Below are positions 16,909 to 25,405 of a DNA stretch of 64,000 nt, piece by piece. Under the pieces are notes generated by a model. That model was not told the DNA's origin. It saw only the letters and a list, made by a program, of their open reading frames with translations, and did not search any database. The DNA lies in assembly GCF_021129305.1 (NCBI RefSeq), contig NZ_JAJOMB010000006.1:310001-374000 (forward strand), written 5' to 3'. A program made the translations under genes and the position numbers. This DNA comes from Kineosporia babensis. GTDB taxonomy: Bacteria > Actinomycetota > Actinomycetes > Actinomycetales > Kineosporiaceae. How positions within the stretch are numbered: position 1 is the stretch's first letter; each line of letters starts with the position of its first letter.

Positions 16909-18801
16909 GTGTCTCACAACGACGCTTGCCGAGCGAAGCGACTGGCTCTGCCGATCGCAGCCGGCGCGCTCGGCCTCGCCGTCTCGATCGGGGGCTTCGC
17001 CGCCCCCGCTCAGGCGGCCGACGCGGTCACCCTGACCGGCGTCATCCTCGGCGTCGGCGCCGACGAGTCCCAGCGGATGGTGACCTGGTACTCCTCGGGC
17101 GACACCACCCAGGCCGTGCAGGTGGCCCCGGCCGCCCAGGTCGTGGACGGCGAGTTCCCGGCCTCGGCCAAGAGTTTCTCTGCGGTGGGCGGGGCCAACA
17201 TCGCCTCCAGCGGCGGCTTCAACCGCAACGCCACGATCACCGGTCTGGCCGAGAACACCAGCTACTCCTACCGGGTCGGCGCCGAGGGCAACTGGTCGAA
17301 GACCTACACCTTCAAGACCCAGGACTTCGAGGGTGACTTCGACTTCCTGTTCCTGGGCGACCCGCAGATCGGCGCCTCCGGCAACGTGGCCAAGGACCAG
17401 GCGGGCTGGCAGGACACGCTGGACGTGGCCACCAAGGACAACCCGGACGCCGAGATCCTGGTCTCCGGTGGCGACCAGGTCGAGACCGCCAACACCGAGA
17501 CCCAGTGGGACGCCTTCCTGGCCCCCGACCAGCTGCGTCAGGTGCCGTGGGCGGCGACCATCGGCAACCACGACGTCGGCGGCAAGGCCTACGAGCAGCA
17601 CCTGGCGGTGCCCAACGGCGACCGGTCCGGGCAGTACTACGCCAACGGCAACCCCGCCTCGAACACCTCCGGCGGCGACTACTGGCACATCTACAAGGAC
17701 GTGCTGTTCATCAACCTGAACAGCAACAGCTACACCACCTCCTCCGGCGGTGGCGGCGACGAGGCGCACCTGAAGTACGTCAGCGACGTCATCGAGAAGC
17801 ACGGTGACGCGGCCAAGTACACGGTGCTGGTCTACCACCACTCGATCTACTCGCCGGCCTCGCACGCCAAGGACAGCGACAACAAGGTCCGCCGGGTCGA
17901 CTTCCCGACCACCTTCTCCAAGCTCGGGGTGGACCTGGTGCTGCAGGGCCACGACCACGCGTACACCCGCAGCTACCTGATCAAGAACGGCGAGAAGGCG
18001 GACGCGGACGAGAAGCCCGGCGCGGCCGACGTCTTCGCCGGCCCGGGTGGCGTGCTCTACGTGACCGCCAACTCGGCCTCGGGCTCGAAGTACTACGGCA
18101 TCACCAAGCCCGACAACAGCGGCACCAGCGGCGCGGGCAACGGCGCCGACCCGCTGAACCCGGACAGCTACTGGTACAACTCGGTCCAGAACCAGGAGAA
18201 CACCCGCACCTACGTCAAGGTGAAGGTGAAGGCGGACGAGCTGGTCGTGGAGAACATCCGCAGCGAGACGAACGTGGGCTCGAGCGTGGACAAGGTCACC
18301 GTGCACCCGTACAACGGTGAGGGCCAGCAGATCCAGGTCCGGGTGCCGAAGGCCGCCCCGGGCGAGTTCGGCTGGACCATCGACGGCAAGAACGGCCTGG
18401 TCGACCTGGGTACTGCCGAGGAGAAGGACGGCGAGTACTACAGCGCCAACGGTGCGATCAACCCGATCACCGTGAAGGACTCCCGCAGTTCGCAGGCACC
18501 GTGGTCGATCTCGGCCTCGGTGGGCGACTTCAAGGACGCCGACAAGAAGTTCTCCGGCTCGCTCCTGGGCTGGACCCCGAAGGTGGCCGAGGCCGGCGCC
18601 GGGGCCAAGGCCGGTGAGAAGGTCGAGTCCGGCCTGAACGGCGGCGAGGGCCTGTCGGTCTCGCGCACCCTGGGTCAGGCCGACCAGGGCCACGAGAAGG
18701 GCGAGGCCAAGCTGGCCGCCGACCTCGACCTGAAGATCCCGAGCGAGGTCGCGCAGGGTAGCTACCGCGCCACCCTGACCATCACCGCGCTCAGTAGCTG
18801 A
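16909..18801 (+). CDS. Secreted purple acid phosphatase-like protein with WxL-like C-terminus
   Basis: 630 residues, GTG start with GAAAGGGA upstream. Signal peptide to about residue 37 (PAQA-AD). Residues 38-140 are a fibronectin-like N-domain of purple acid phosphatases. The metallophosphoesterase domain (about 143-355) shows LGDPQ, SGGDQVE, GNHD (N220-H221-D222), YHHS and GHDH (H348, H350), the full set of metal ligands. Residues about 515-630 read like a WxL cell-wall-binding domain: VKDSRSSQAPWSISASVGDF and a terminal GSYRATLTITALSS, though the second Trp motif is missing. It should release phosphate at the cell surface and bind peptidoglycan or the DUF916 partner encoded next. Expression is probably phosphate controlled through the upstream PHO box. 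Confidence 0.88.
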   Translation: MSHNDACRAKRLALPIAAGALGLAVSIGGFAAPAQAADAVTLTGVILGVGADESQRMVTWYSSGDTTQAVQVAPAAQVVDGEFPASAKSFSAVGGANIASSGGFNRNATITGLAENTSYSYRVGAEGNWSKTYTFKTQDFEGDFDFLFLGDPQIGASGNVAKDQAGWQDTLDVATKDNPDAEILVSGGDQVETANTETQWDAFLAPDQLRQVPWAATIGNHDVGGKAYEQHLAVPNGDRSGQYYANGNPASNTSGGDYWHIYKDVLFINLNSNSYTTSSGGGGDEAHLKYVSDVIEKHGDAAKYTVLVYHHSIYSPASHAKDSDNKVRRVDFPTTFSKLGVDLVLQGHDHAYTRSYLIKNGEKADADEKPGAADVFAGPGGVLYVTANSASGSKYYGITKPDNSGTSGAGNGADPLNPDSYWYNSVQNQENTRTYVKVKVKADELVVENIRSETNVGSSVDKVTVHPYNGEGQQIQVRVPKAAPGEFGWTIDGKNGLVDLGTAEEKDGEYYSANGAINPITVKDSRSSQAPWSISASVGDFKDADKKFSGSLLGWTPKVAEAGAGAKAGEKVESGLNGGEGLSVSRTLGQADQGHEKGEAKLAADLDLKIPSEVAQGSYRATLTITALSS

Positions 18802-18811
18802 TCCCCACCTG

Positions 18812-18845
18812 GGTGGGGCGGCTGCCCGGCTGCCCCACCGCTTTT
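18812..18845 (+). terminator. Terminator or attenuator between phosphatase and DUF916 gene
   Basis: An 11-base stem (GGTGGGGCGGC / GCTGCCCCACC, one G-T pair) with a 6-base loop, followed by GCTTTT. It lies directly before the DUF916 gene, leaving almost no room for a new promoter, so partial read-through that lowers DUF916 output relative to the phosphatase is likely. Confidence 0.75.
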
Positions 18846-18866
18846 CCTCAAGGAATGAGCCCGGTC

Positions 18867-19922
18867 GTGAGAACCGTAAGAACCCTTGCCGCAGTCGCTC
18901 TTGCTCTGAGCGCACCCCTGTTCGGCGCGAACCCGGCACTGGCCGCCCCGGTGCCCACCGCGTCCATGATTGCTGCCTCGGACGACGTGACCTGGACGGT
19001 GCGCACCGCGTCCAACGAACTGGGCGAGGCCCGAACCAGTTTCAGCTACGACATCCGGCCCGGCGCCACGATCGAGGATGCGATGGTGGTGGCCAACCGC
19101 GGCAAGACCCCGCTCACCCTCGGGGTGTACGCGGCCGACGGCTTCACCACCGACGCCGGCCAGATGGACCTGGTGACCAAGGACGCCGAGTCGATCGCGG
19201 TGGGCGCCTGGGTGCAGGCCGACCAGGAGAGCATCACGGTCAAGCCCGGCAAAACCGCCAGAATCCCCTTCTCGGTGACGATTCCCGAGAACGCGACGCC
19301 GGGCGACCACGCCGGCGGCATCATCACCTCGCTGGTCCAGGCCGACGACACCGAGACGATCAACGTCGACCGCCGGCTGGGCATCCAGATCAAGCTGCGC
19401 GTGGACGGCGACCTCAAGCCCGGGTTCGCGATCGAGGACCTGAATGTCGGCTACCGCGGCACGCTCAACCCGGCCGGCCAGGGTGACGCCGAGGTCAGCT
19501 ACACGATCCGCAACACCGGCAACGCCATCCTGTCCGGTCAGGGCAACACCAAGATCACCGGGCCCTTCGGCTGGTTCGCGACCGACGGCCCGGCGCAGGC
19601 GATCCCGGGACAGCTGCTGCCGGGGGAGACCTGGAAGGTCAGCGGCACCGTGGAGGAGGTCCTGCCCTCCGGCCGGCTGAACGCGAAAGTGACGCTGGTG
19701 CCGATCATCACCGATGCGGCCGGCTCCAGCACGACGCTCGCGCCGGTGACCGCCTCGGCGAGTGCCTGGGCGCTGCCGTGGACGCTCATTCTGCTGATCG
19801 TGGTGCTGCTGGCGGTGGTCGTCGGGATCGTGGTCGTCTCGCGGCGAAACCGTGCGCGCCGGAAAAAGCTTGAGGACGAGCGGGTGGACGCCGCGGTCAA
19901 GGAGGCCTTGGCGGCTCGCTGA
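18867..19922 (+). CDS. DUF916 / WxL-interacting-type membrane protein
   Basis: 351 residues from GTG 18867, which has AAGGA 12 bases upstream; ATG 18855 is in frame but abuts that site. Signal peptide ends about at ALAAP. Residues about 35-170 match the DUF916 pattern (VTWTVRTASNELGEARTSF; YDIRPGATIEDAMVVANRG; IPFSVTIPENATPGDHAGGI), the domain that pairs with WxL proteins and binds peptidoglycan. A second Ig-like domain follows, then one membrane helix (ALPWTLILLIVVLLAVVVGI) and a charged cytoplasmic tail. Placed right after the WxL-like phosphatase, it is the likely membrane partner displaying that enzyme on the wall. Confidence 0.85.
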   Translation: MRTVRTLAAVALALSAPLFGANPALAAPVPTASMIAASDDVTWTVRTASNELGEARTSFSYDIRPGATIEDAMVVANRGKTPLTLGVYAADGFTTDAGQMDLVTKDAESIAVGAWVQADQESITVKPGKTARIPFSVTIPENATPGDHAGGIITSLVQADDTETINVDRRLGIQIKLRVDGDLKPGFAIEDLNVGYRGTLNPAGQGDAEVSYTIRNTGNAILSGQGNTKITGPFGWFATDGPAQAIPGQLLPGETWKVSGTVEEVLPSGRLNAKVTLVPIITDAAGSSTTLAPVTASASAWALPWTLILLIVVLLAVVVGIVVVSRRNRARRKKLEDERVDAAVKEALAAR

Positions 19923-19934
19923 GTTGGTTGCCTG

Positions 19935-19972
19935 GCAGGCCCGGTCCGTTGCGGACCGGGCCTGCTGCTTTT
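19935..19972 (+). terminator. Strong intrinsic terminator after DUF916 gene
   Basis: A perfect 13-base stem (GCAGGCCCGGTCC / GGACCGGGCCTGC) with loop GTTGC, followed by TGCTTTT, 12 bases after the stop codon. It ends the phosphatase-DUF916 unit. Confidence 0.9.
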
Positions 19973-20030
19973 GCCGGACGGCGTCAAGAAGCTGTCGGGA
20001 TCGGGGTGGTCTGAACGAGCGCTGGTGAAT

Positions 20031-20537
20031 TCAGCTGCCGCGCAGATGCCGGTCGGCGAAGTCGTCGTCGTGGGTGAGCTCGACCGCCAGGGTCCGGGTG
20101 AGGCGGTCGATGTTGGCGGCGAGCACGCTGAGCTCTTCGGGTAGCCAGTCGCGGAAGGTCTGACGGAGAGTCTCCACGCGAGCCTTGCGCACCGCGGCCA
20201 CCCGGGCTCGGCCGGCGTCGGTGATCGAGATGATCACCGTGCGGTGGTGCTCGGGGTGGCGCTCGCGCTGCACCAGCCCGGCGTCGGCCAGGGGTGCGAC
20301 CCGGCGGGTGGCGGTCGACGGCGTCATGTCGAACTGCTCGGCGATCTCACCCATGGTCAGCGCCTGCCCGTCGGCGAGACGGGACAGCAGCAGGAAGGCG
20401 GTGCGGTCGAGCATCGGACCGCCGCCGGTCTCGCCCCGGTGGAAGCGGTGGAACTCGCCGAGCCGGATCAGCCAGGCGATCGACTCCTGGATCCGGGCCA
20501 GCTCGGAGTCGGCCGACGGGGTTCCCATGGTCACCAT
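20031..20537 (-). CDS. MarR family transcriptional regulator
   Basis: 168 residues from ATG 20537; a second in-frame ATG lies at 20528, and the open frame runs further upstream into the divergent promoter, which argues against longer starts. The winged helix is LTMGEIAEQFDMTPSTATRRV followed by LADAGLVQRERHPEHHRTV, the MarR recognition helix and wing. Long flanking helices form the dimer interface. Divergent from the four-gene oxidoreductase operon, so probably its repressor, released by an aromatic or organosulfur-type ligand (inference). Confidence 0.9.
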   Translation of the reverse strand: MVTMGTPSADSELARIQESIAWLIRLGEFHRFHRGETGGGPMLDRTAFLLLSRLADGQALTMGEIAEQFDMTPSTATRRVAPLADAGLVQRERHPEHHRTVIISITDAGRARVAAVRKARVETLRQTFRDWLPEELSVLAANIDRLTRTLAVELTHDDDFADRHLRGS

Positions 20538-20598
20538 CGTGCCCGATGCCGTCCTCTGATCGTCCGGGCCCTGGGGCGGAAGCTCGATAGTAAGTCTA

Positions 20599-20626
20599 TT
20601 GATTTTGTAGGAAATGCTGCTAGCGT
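20599..20626 (+). promoter_or_regulatory. Promoter of the DszC-like/dehalogenase-like operon
   Basis: TTGATT (20599-20604), a 16-base spacer and TAGCGT (20621-20626) form a sigma-70-like promoter in an unusually AT-rich patch, 40 bases before the GTG at 20666. MarR dimers usually bind over such elements. Confidence 0.55.
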
Positions 20627-20665
20627 CATTTTCATCGTGCAAATGAAGGCGTGGAAGGACGTGGC

Positions 20666-21853
20666 GTGACTCAGCCGACCGAGGTGGGACAGCAAGACCT
20701 GGCGGAGGTGCTGAGCGGGCTGGAGGCCGATGCGGCGCAGCGGGAACAGGCGCCGGAGCGGCCTCACGCGGTCCTCGACGAGCTCCGCCGGACCGGGCTC
20801 CTGAAGCTGCGGGTCCCGCGTGAGCACGGGGGAGCGGATGCCACCCTGCGAGAGGTGTTCGCCGCGCTGATCGACGTTGCGCGGGCCGACTCCAACGTGG
20901 CGCAGGCTCTGCGTGCGCACTTCGCCTACATCGAAGGGCTGCGGTTCACCCCGGACAGCCCGGCCCGCTCGGCCGCCCTGGACCGGATCGCGGGCGGCAG
21001 TGTGATCGGCAACGCGATCACCGAGCCCAGCGGCGCGGCGGCCGGAGATTTCGCCGGGCTGTCGACACAGTTCGTGCGCGACGGCGAACAGTGGACGATC
21101 ACCGGCACCAAGTTCTACTCGACCGGCACCTTGTACGCGGATCAGGTTTGGGTGTGGGGTGTGACCGAGGACGGTGTACCGGCCAGTGCCCTGATCCCGC
21201 TCGATCGGCCCGGCATCACCGTGGTCGACGACTGGGACGGATTCGGGCAGCGTGCCAGTGGTAGCGGCACCACCCACTTCGATCGCGCACCGGCCACCGC
21301 GGACGAGGTCGTCCTGGCCGGGCCCGCGCCGCGCCTGGCCGTCGGCTCGTTCCTGCAGCTGTTCCTGACCGCAGTGGTGGTCGGCAACCTCGAAGCAGTG
21401 AGCAACGACGCCCAGGCTCTGCTGCGCGGGCGAAGCCGGGGCATCAGCCACGGCACCACCGAACTGCCCCGGCATGACCCGGTTCTGCTGCAGCAGGTGG
21501 GCGACATCGCGAGCAAGGCCTACGCGGCCCGGGCGATCGTGCTCGACGCGGCCTCCCTGCTCGATCACGTGGATGCCCGGCTGCACGCCGGTGAACTGGA
21601 CGGAGCGGTTGCCCAGCAGGCCGGTCGCCGGGTCGCCGAGGCCAAGATCTCGATCGAGCGCCTGGCCCTGGCGGCGGCGACCGCGCTGTTCGAGGTCGGG
21701 GGTGCTTCCGCCACCCGCACCGGCGCCAACCTGGACCGGCACTGGCGCAACATCCGCACGCTCGCCTCGCACAACTCCACGCGGATCAAGGCCCGGGTGG
21801 TCGGCGACCACATCATCAACGGCGCCGACCTGCCCGACAACACCTACTTCTAA
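20666..21853 (+). CDS. Acyl-CoA dehydrogenase-fold flavin oxygenase (DszC/SfnB-like)
   Basis: 395 residues; GTG 20666 has GGAAGGA six bases upstream. Residues follow the acyl-CoA dehydrogenase fold: helical N-domain (KLRVPREHGGADATLRE; ARADSNVAQALRAHFAY), beta domain (FYSTGTLYADQVWVWGVTEDG; VVDDWDGFGQRASGSGTT) and C-terminal helices ending FEVGGAS, LDRHWRNIRTLASHN and LPDNTYF. The histidine and ending are typical of the DszC/SfnB group, reduced-flavin oxygenases acting on S- or N-heterocycles, rather than true acyl-CoA dehydrogenases. Needs FMNH2 from a reductase not encoded here. First gene of the operon; a second DszC-like enzyme lies two genes on. Confidence 0.85.
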   Translation: MTQPTEVGQQDLAEVLSGLEADAAQREQAPERPHAVLDELRRTGLLKLRVPREHGGADATLREVFAALIDVARADSNVAQALRAHFAYIEGLRFTPDSPARSAALDRIAGGSVIGNAITEPSGAAAGDFAGLSTQFVRDGEQWTITGTKFYSTGTLYADQVWVWGVTEDGVPASALIPLDRPGITVVDDWDGFGQRASGSGTTHFDRAPATADEVVLAGPAPRLAVGSFLQLFLTAVVVGNLEAVSNDAQALLRGRSRGISHGTTELPRHDPVLLQQVGDIASKAYAARAIVLDAASLLDHVDARLHAGELDGAVAQQAGRRVAEAKISIERLALAAATALFEVGGASATRTGANLDRHWRNIRTLASHNSTRIKARVVGDHIINGADLPDNTYF

Positions 21854-21883
21854 GCCCTCCCCGGAACCAGGAGCACCTCTCCC

Positions 21884-22786
21884 ATGAGCAAGAACACCAT
21901 CCCGGTCGAGGCTTTCGGGCCCGAGGCCAAGAGCGTCGATGTGCCGGTCCTCGACTCGCACCTGCACCACGTCGAGCAGGGCGAGGGCGCGCCGATCGTC
22001 TTCCTGCACGGCAGTCCCACCAACTCCTACCTCTACCGCCACGTGTTCAGGGCGCTCAACGGCAACGGACGCCTGCTCGCGGTGGACCTGATCGGATTCG
22101 GTGACTCCGGCCGTCCGTCGATCGCCTACGAACTGGCCGACCACGAGCGCTATCTCGACGCCTGGTTCGACGCGCTCGACCTGCGTGACGTGACCCTGGT
22201 ACTGCAGGACTACGGCGCGGCCTTCGGCGTCTCGTGGGCGGCCCGGCACCCCGACCGCGTGCGCGCGGTGCTGCTGGCCGAGCCCGTGATCCGGGACATC
22301 GAGTCCTCGGCCCTGCCGGAGGCGTTCGTCGGCGCGCAGAAGCTGATCCGCACGCCCGGCGACGGTGAGAAGTTCGTGGTCGAGGACAACGGTTTCCTCA
22401 CCCAGGTGTTCCCCGGCGCCTTCCTCGAACCGCTTGCGGCCGAGGACCTTGCCGTCTACCAGGCGTCGTTCCCCACGGCCGAGTCGCGGGCGCACCTGAT
22501 CCGCTTCCCGCGCAACCTGCCGATCGACGGTGTTCCGGCCTCGAGCGTGGAGTACCTGGCCCGCAACGAGGAGTGGCTGAGGACATCGGCCGAGGTGCCG
22601 AAGACGCTGCTCACGTACCAGCCCGGATTCCTTCTCACGCCTACGATCGAGGCCTGGATCCGCGAGAACGTAGCCAGCATCGAGGTTCACGACGGCGGCG
22701 CGGGCGTTCACTTCGTGCAGGAAGAGCAGCCGCAGGGCCTGGCCGATGCGGTGAAGGCGCTGCTGGCCCGGGCGGGCGAGCGATGA
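21884..22786 (+). CDS. Haloalkane dehalogenase-like alpha/beta hydrolase
   Basis: 300 residues, ATG with AGGAG nine bases upstream. Marks of the haloalkane dehalogenase group: oxyanion loop HGSPTNSYLYRHV, nucleophile in LVLQDYGAAFG (D109), LLAEPV after it, and base His276 in GVHFVQEEQP. The Trp that normally follows the nucleophile and holds the leaving halide is Tyr110, so halide release may be weaker or the substrate may be an ester or lactone. It sits between two DszC-like oxygenases and overlaps the second by ATGA, so it likely hydrolyses a product of one of them. Cytoplasmic, no signal peptide. Confidence 0.85.
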   Translation: MSKNTIPVEAFGPEAKSVDVPVLDSHLHHVEQGEGAPIVFLHGSPTNSYLYRHVFRALNGNGRLLAVDLIGFGDSGRPSIAYELADHERYLDAWFDALDLRDVTLVLQDYGAAFGVSWAARHPDRVRAVLLAEPVIRDIESSALPEAFVGAQKLIRTPGDGEKFVVEDNGFLTQVFPGAFLEPLAAEDLAVYQASFPTAESRAHLIRFPRNLPIDGVPASSVEYLARNEEWLRTSAEVPKTLLTYQPGFLLTPTIEAWIRENVASIEVHDGGAGVHFVQEEQPQGLADAVKALLARAGER

Positions 22787-23982
22787 GCGGGGCAGCGGTG
22801 CAGCCTGGTTCGGCCGAACTGGAGGCCCTGCTGGCCCGGATCGCCGAGGGTGCGCTCCGGCGCGAGGCCGAGGGTATTGCGCCTTTCGAGCAGATCGCCT
22901 GGATCAAGGACGCCCGGCTCGGCGCGTTCCGGGTGCCGATCGAGGAAGGCGGGGGAGGGGCCGGCGTTCGTGAGTTGTTCGAGCTGGTGGTGCGTCTCAG
23001 CCATGCCGACTCGAACATCGGGCACCTGCTGCGGGCGCATTTCGGCACCGTGGAAGACATTCTGACCTGGCCCGCCTCGCCGCGTCGGGAGCGCTGGCTG
23101 GCCCGGATCGTGGCCGGGGATCTGTTCGGCAACGGCAACAACGAGCTGGGCGCCAAGCACGCGGGCGACTTCAGCAAGTCCACCACGTTCACGCCGGACG
23201 GCGACAGCTATATCGTCAACGGTGCCAAGTACTACTCCACCGGAACGCTTTACGCGGATCACACCTTCGTCACCGGGGTGACCCCCGACGGGTTTCCGGT
23301 GCAGGCGCTGCTGACCTTGGGCGCCGAGGGCATCACGATTGAGGACGATTGGGACGGCTTTGGTCAGTCGCTCACGGCGACCGGGACCACGCGGTTCGAG
23401 AACGCTCGCATCGCCGCCGAAGAGGTGACTCTGCCCCCGGCCGACCTGAGCTCGATCCCGCGCTGGCACCTCGGCCCGTTCTACCAGCACTACCTCAATG
23501 CGGTGGTGGCCGGAAACGTGCAGTCGGTGCTGGACGATGCCGTCGCGCTGATCAGCCGCCGGGTGAGGAGTTTTACCCACGGCTCGGCCGACCTGCCCAA
23601 GAACGACCCCGTGCTCCAGGAAGTCGTGGGTGAGATCTCGGCCCTCTCTTCGGCGGCCACCGCCGTCGTCCTCGAAACCGCCGACGTGCTGGCCGGCGTC
23701 CCCCATTCCTTGGTAGCCGGCCGCACCGACGACGACGTGGTGCACGAAGCGGCCTTGCGTGCGTCGCAGGCCCAGGTGATCGTGCACGACCTCGGCCTGC
23801 GGGCCGCAACCGCGCTCTTCGAGGTCGGCGGAGCTTCGGCGGTGAAGCGCCCGGCCCAGCTGGACCGGCACTGGCGCAACATCCGCACCGTGGTCTCGCA
23901 CAACCCGGTGCGCTTCAAGAACCGTGCCATCGGCGATCTGCTGGTGAACGGCGAGACGCTGCCCGACAACACCTACTTCTGA
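22783..23982 (+). CDS. Second DszC/SfnB-like flavin oxygenase
   Basis: 399 residues; ATG in an ATGA overlap with the hydrolase. It is clearly paralogous to the gene at 20666: shared YYSTGTLYAD, EDDWDGFGQS, FEVGGASAV, LDRHWRNIRTVVSHN and the identical end LPDNTYF. Same acyl-CoA dehydrogenase fold and the same presumed reduced-flavin oxygenation. Two diverged copies in one operon suggest two successive or alternative substrates rather than a recent duplication. Followed after 17 bases by the flavin monooxygenase. Confidence 0.85.
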   Translation: MSGAAVQPGSAELEALLARIAEGALRREAEGIAPFEQIAWIKDARLGAFRVPIEEGGGGAGVRELFELVVRLSHADSNIGHLLRAHFGTVEDILTWPASPRRERWLARIVAGDLFGNGNNELGAKHAGDFSKSTTFTPDGDSYIVNGAKYYSTGTLYADHTFVTGVTPDGFPVQALLTLGAEGITIEDDWDGFGQSLTATGTTRFENARIAAEEVTLPPADLSSIPRWHLGPFYQHYLNAVVAGNVQSVLDDAVALISRRVRSFTHGSADLPKNDPVLQEVVGEISALSSAATAVVLETADVLAGVPHSLVAGRTDDDVVHEAALRASQAQVIVHDLGLRAATALFEVGGASAVKRPAQLDRHWRNIRTVVSHNPVRFKNRAIGDLLVNGETLPDNTYF

Positions 23983-23999
23983 TCGGAGGCTGCCCTCTC

Positions 24000-25322
24000 G
24001 TGACTCGCCAGCTGCATCTCAACCTGTTCATCCTCGCCTCCGGGCACCATGAGGCGGCCTGGCGGCACCCCTCCTCGAGGCCGGAGGAGATGTTCGGGCC
24101 GGGCTTCTACACCGGGCTGGCCCGCAGCGCCGAGGCGGCGGCCTTCGACGCGGTGTTCCTCGCCGACATCCCCAAGCTCGACGACAACATTGAGTACAAC
24201 TCGGCCGGCCGGCTCGATCCGCTGATCACCCTGGCCACGATCGCCGCGGCCACCCGGCGGATCGGGCTGATCGGCACCGCCTCCACCACCTACTCCCACC
24301 CCTGGCAGCTGGCCCGCTCGTTCTCCAGCCTTGATCACCTGTCGGGCGGCCGGACCGGCTGGAACATCGTCACCACGGACTCCCCAGCGGCAGCACGCAA
24401 TTTCGGGCTGGACGGCAACCCGGACGCGGGCACCCGCTACGAGCGCGCCGACGAATATGTGGACGCGGTGCTGAAACTCTGGGACAGCTGGGAGGACGAC
24501 GCGATCCGACTGGACCGAACCGCGGGCCGCTACCTCGACCCGTCCCGAATTCACCATCCAGGCCTGCGAACCCAGCATGTCAAGGTTGCCGGAGCGCTGA
24601 CCACCCCGCGGCCGCCGCAGGGCTATCCGGTGCTGGTGCAGGCTGGTTCGTCGAACCACGGCCGGGCCTTCGCGGCCAAGTACGCCGAAGCGATCTTCAC
24701 CGCCCAGCAGCACATCGACGACGCCCGGGCCTTCTACACCGACGTGAAGGGCCAGGCCGCAGCCCGCGGGCGCAACCCCGAGCACGTGAAGATCCTGCCC
24801 GGCCTGAGCCCGGTCATCGGCGGCACCGAAGAAGAGGCGCTACGCCTGCAGTCCGAGCTGAACGAGCTGACGGTACCGGCGTTCGGGCTGATGCAGCTCA
24901 AGGACTTCGCCTACGTGGACCTCGATCACCTGGACCTGGACGAGAAGGTCCCGGAAGAGGCATTCGCCGGCGCCGGAGGCGTCACCGACAACCTGAAGAG
25001 CCGCACGCAGGTGTACGCCGACATCGTGCGCCGGGAAAAGCCCACCCTGCGAGAGCTTCTGCACAAGCTGGCCGGGGCCCGGGGCCACAAGGTCCTGGCC
25101 GGCGCACCTGAGCAGATCGCTGATCACGTGGAGCAGTGGTTCAGCAGTGGCGCCGCCGACGGCTTCAACGTCATGCCGCCCTCGCTGCCCAGCGGCCTTG
25201 ACACCTTCGCCGAGACGGTGGTGCCGATCCTGCGTAAGCGTGGCCTGTTCCGCGAGGGCTACACCGGAACGACGTTGCGCGAGCACCTGGGCCTGCCGCG
25301 GCCGGAGAACCAGTACACATAG
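24000..25322 (+). CDS. LLM-class flavin-dependent monooxygenase (NtaA/SnaA/DszA family)
   Basis: 440 residues; GTG 24000 with GGAGG nine bases upstream. The luciferase-like TIM barrel is shown by LHLNLFILASGHHEAAWRHP at the start, IGLIGTASTTYSHPWQLAR, LDHLSGGRTGWNIVTT and YPVLVQAGSSNHGR, all characteristic of the NtaA/DszA branch. Length is standard. Uses FMNH2 and O2 to cleave C-S or C-N bonds in substrates such as sulfones or aminopolycarboxylates. With two DszC-like partners it resembles organosulfur desulfurisation or sulfonate scavenging, but the real substrate is not readable. Last gene of the operon; only a weak 6-base hairpin (25350-25365) follows, without a T run. Confidence 0.9.
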   Translation: MTRQLHLNLFILASGHHEAAWRHPSSRPEEMFGPGFYTGLARSAEAAAFDAVFLADIPKLDDNIEYNSAGRLDPLITLATIAAATRRIGLIGTASTTYSHPWQLARSFSSLDHLSGGRTGWNIVTTDSPAAARNFGLDGNPDAGTRYERADEYVDAVLKLWDSWEDDAIRLDRTAGRYLDPSRIHHPGLRTQHVKVAGALTTPRPPQGYPVLVQAGSSNHGRAFAAKYAEAIFTAQQHIDDARAFYTDVKGQAAARGRNPEHVKILPGLSPVIGGTEEEALRLQSELNELTVPAFGLMQLKDFAYVDLDHLDLDEKVPEEAFAGAGGVTDNLKSRTQVYADIVRREKPTLRELLHKLAGARGHKVLAGAPEQIADHVEQWFSSGAADGFNVMPPSLPSGLDTFAETVVPILRKRGLFREGYTGTTLREHLGLPRPENQYT

Positions 25323-25405
25323 GGGTAAATCGGCTCAGGTCCTCCGGGTCAGGATGCCGATCCTGCGGCGGCCCGGCAGCTGTGTGGCCTCCCGACCGCC
25401 TCCGG

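Noticed and set aside
20531-22711. 726-codon minus-strand frame opposite the DszC-like and hydrolase genes
   Set aside because: Composition and lack of motifs mark it as the mirror of real forward genes with recognised domains.
25350-25365. CAGGAT-GCCG-ATCCTG hairpin as terminator of the flavin operon
   Set aside because: The stem is six bases and no T run follows; too weak to call.
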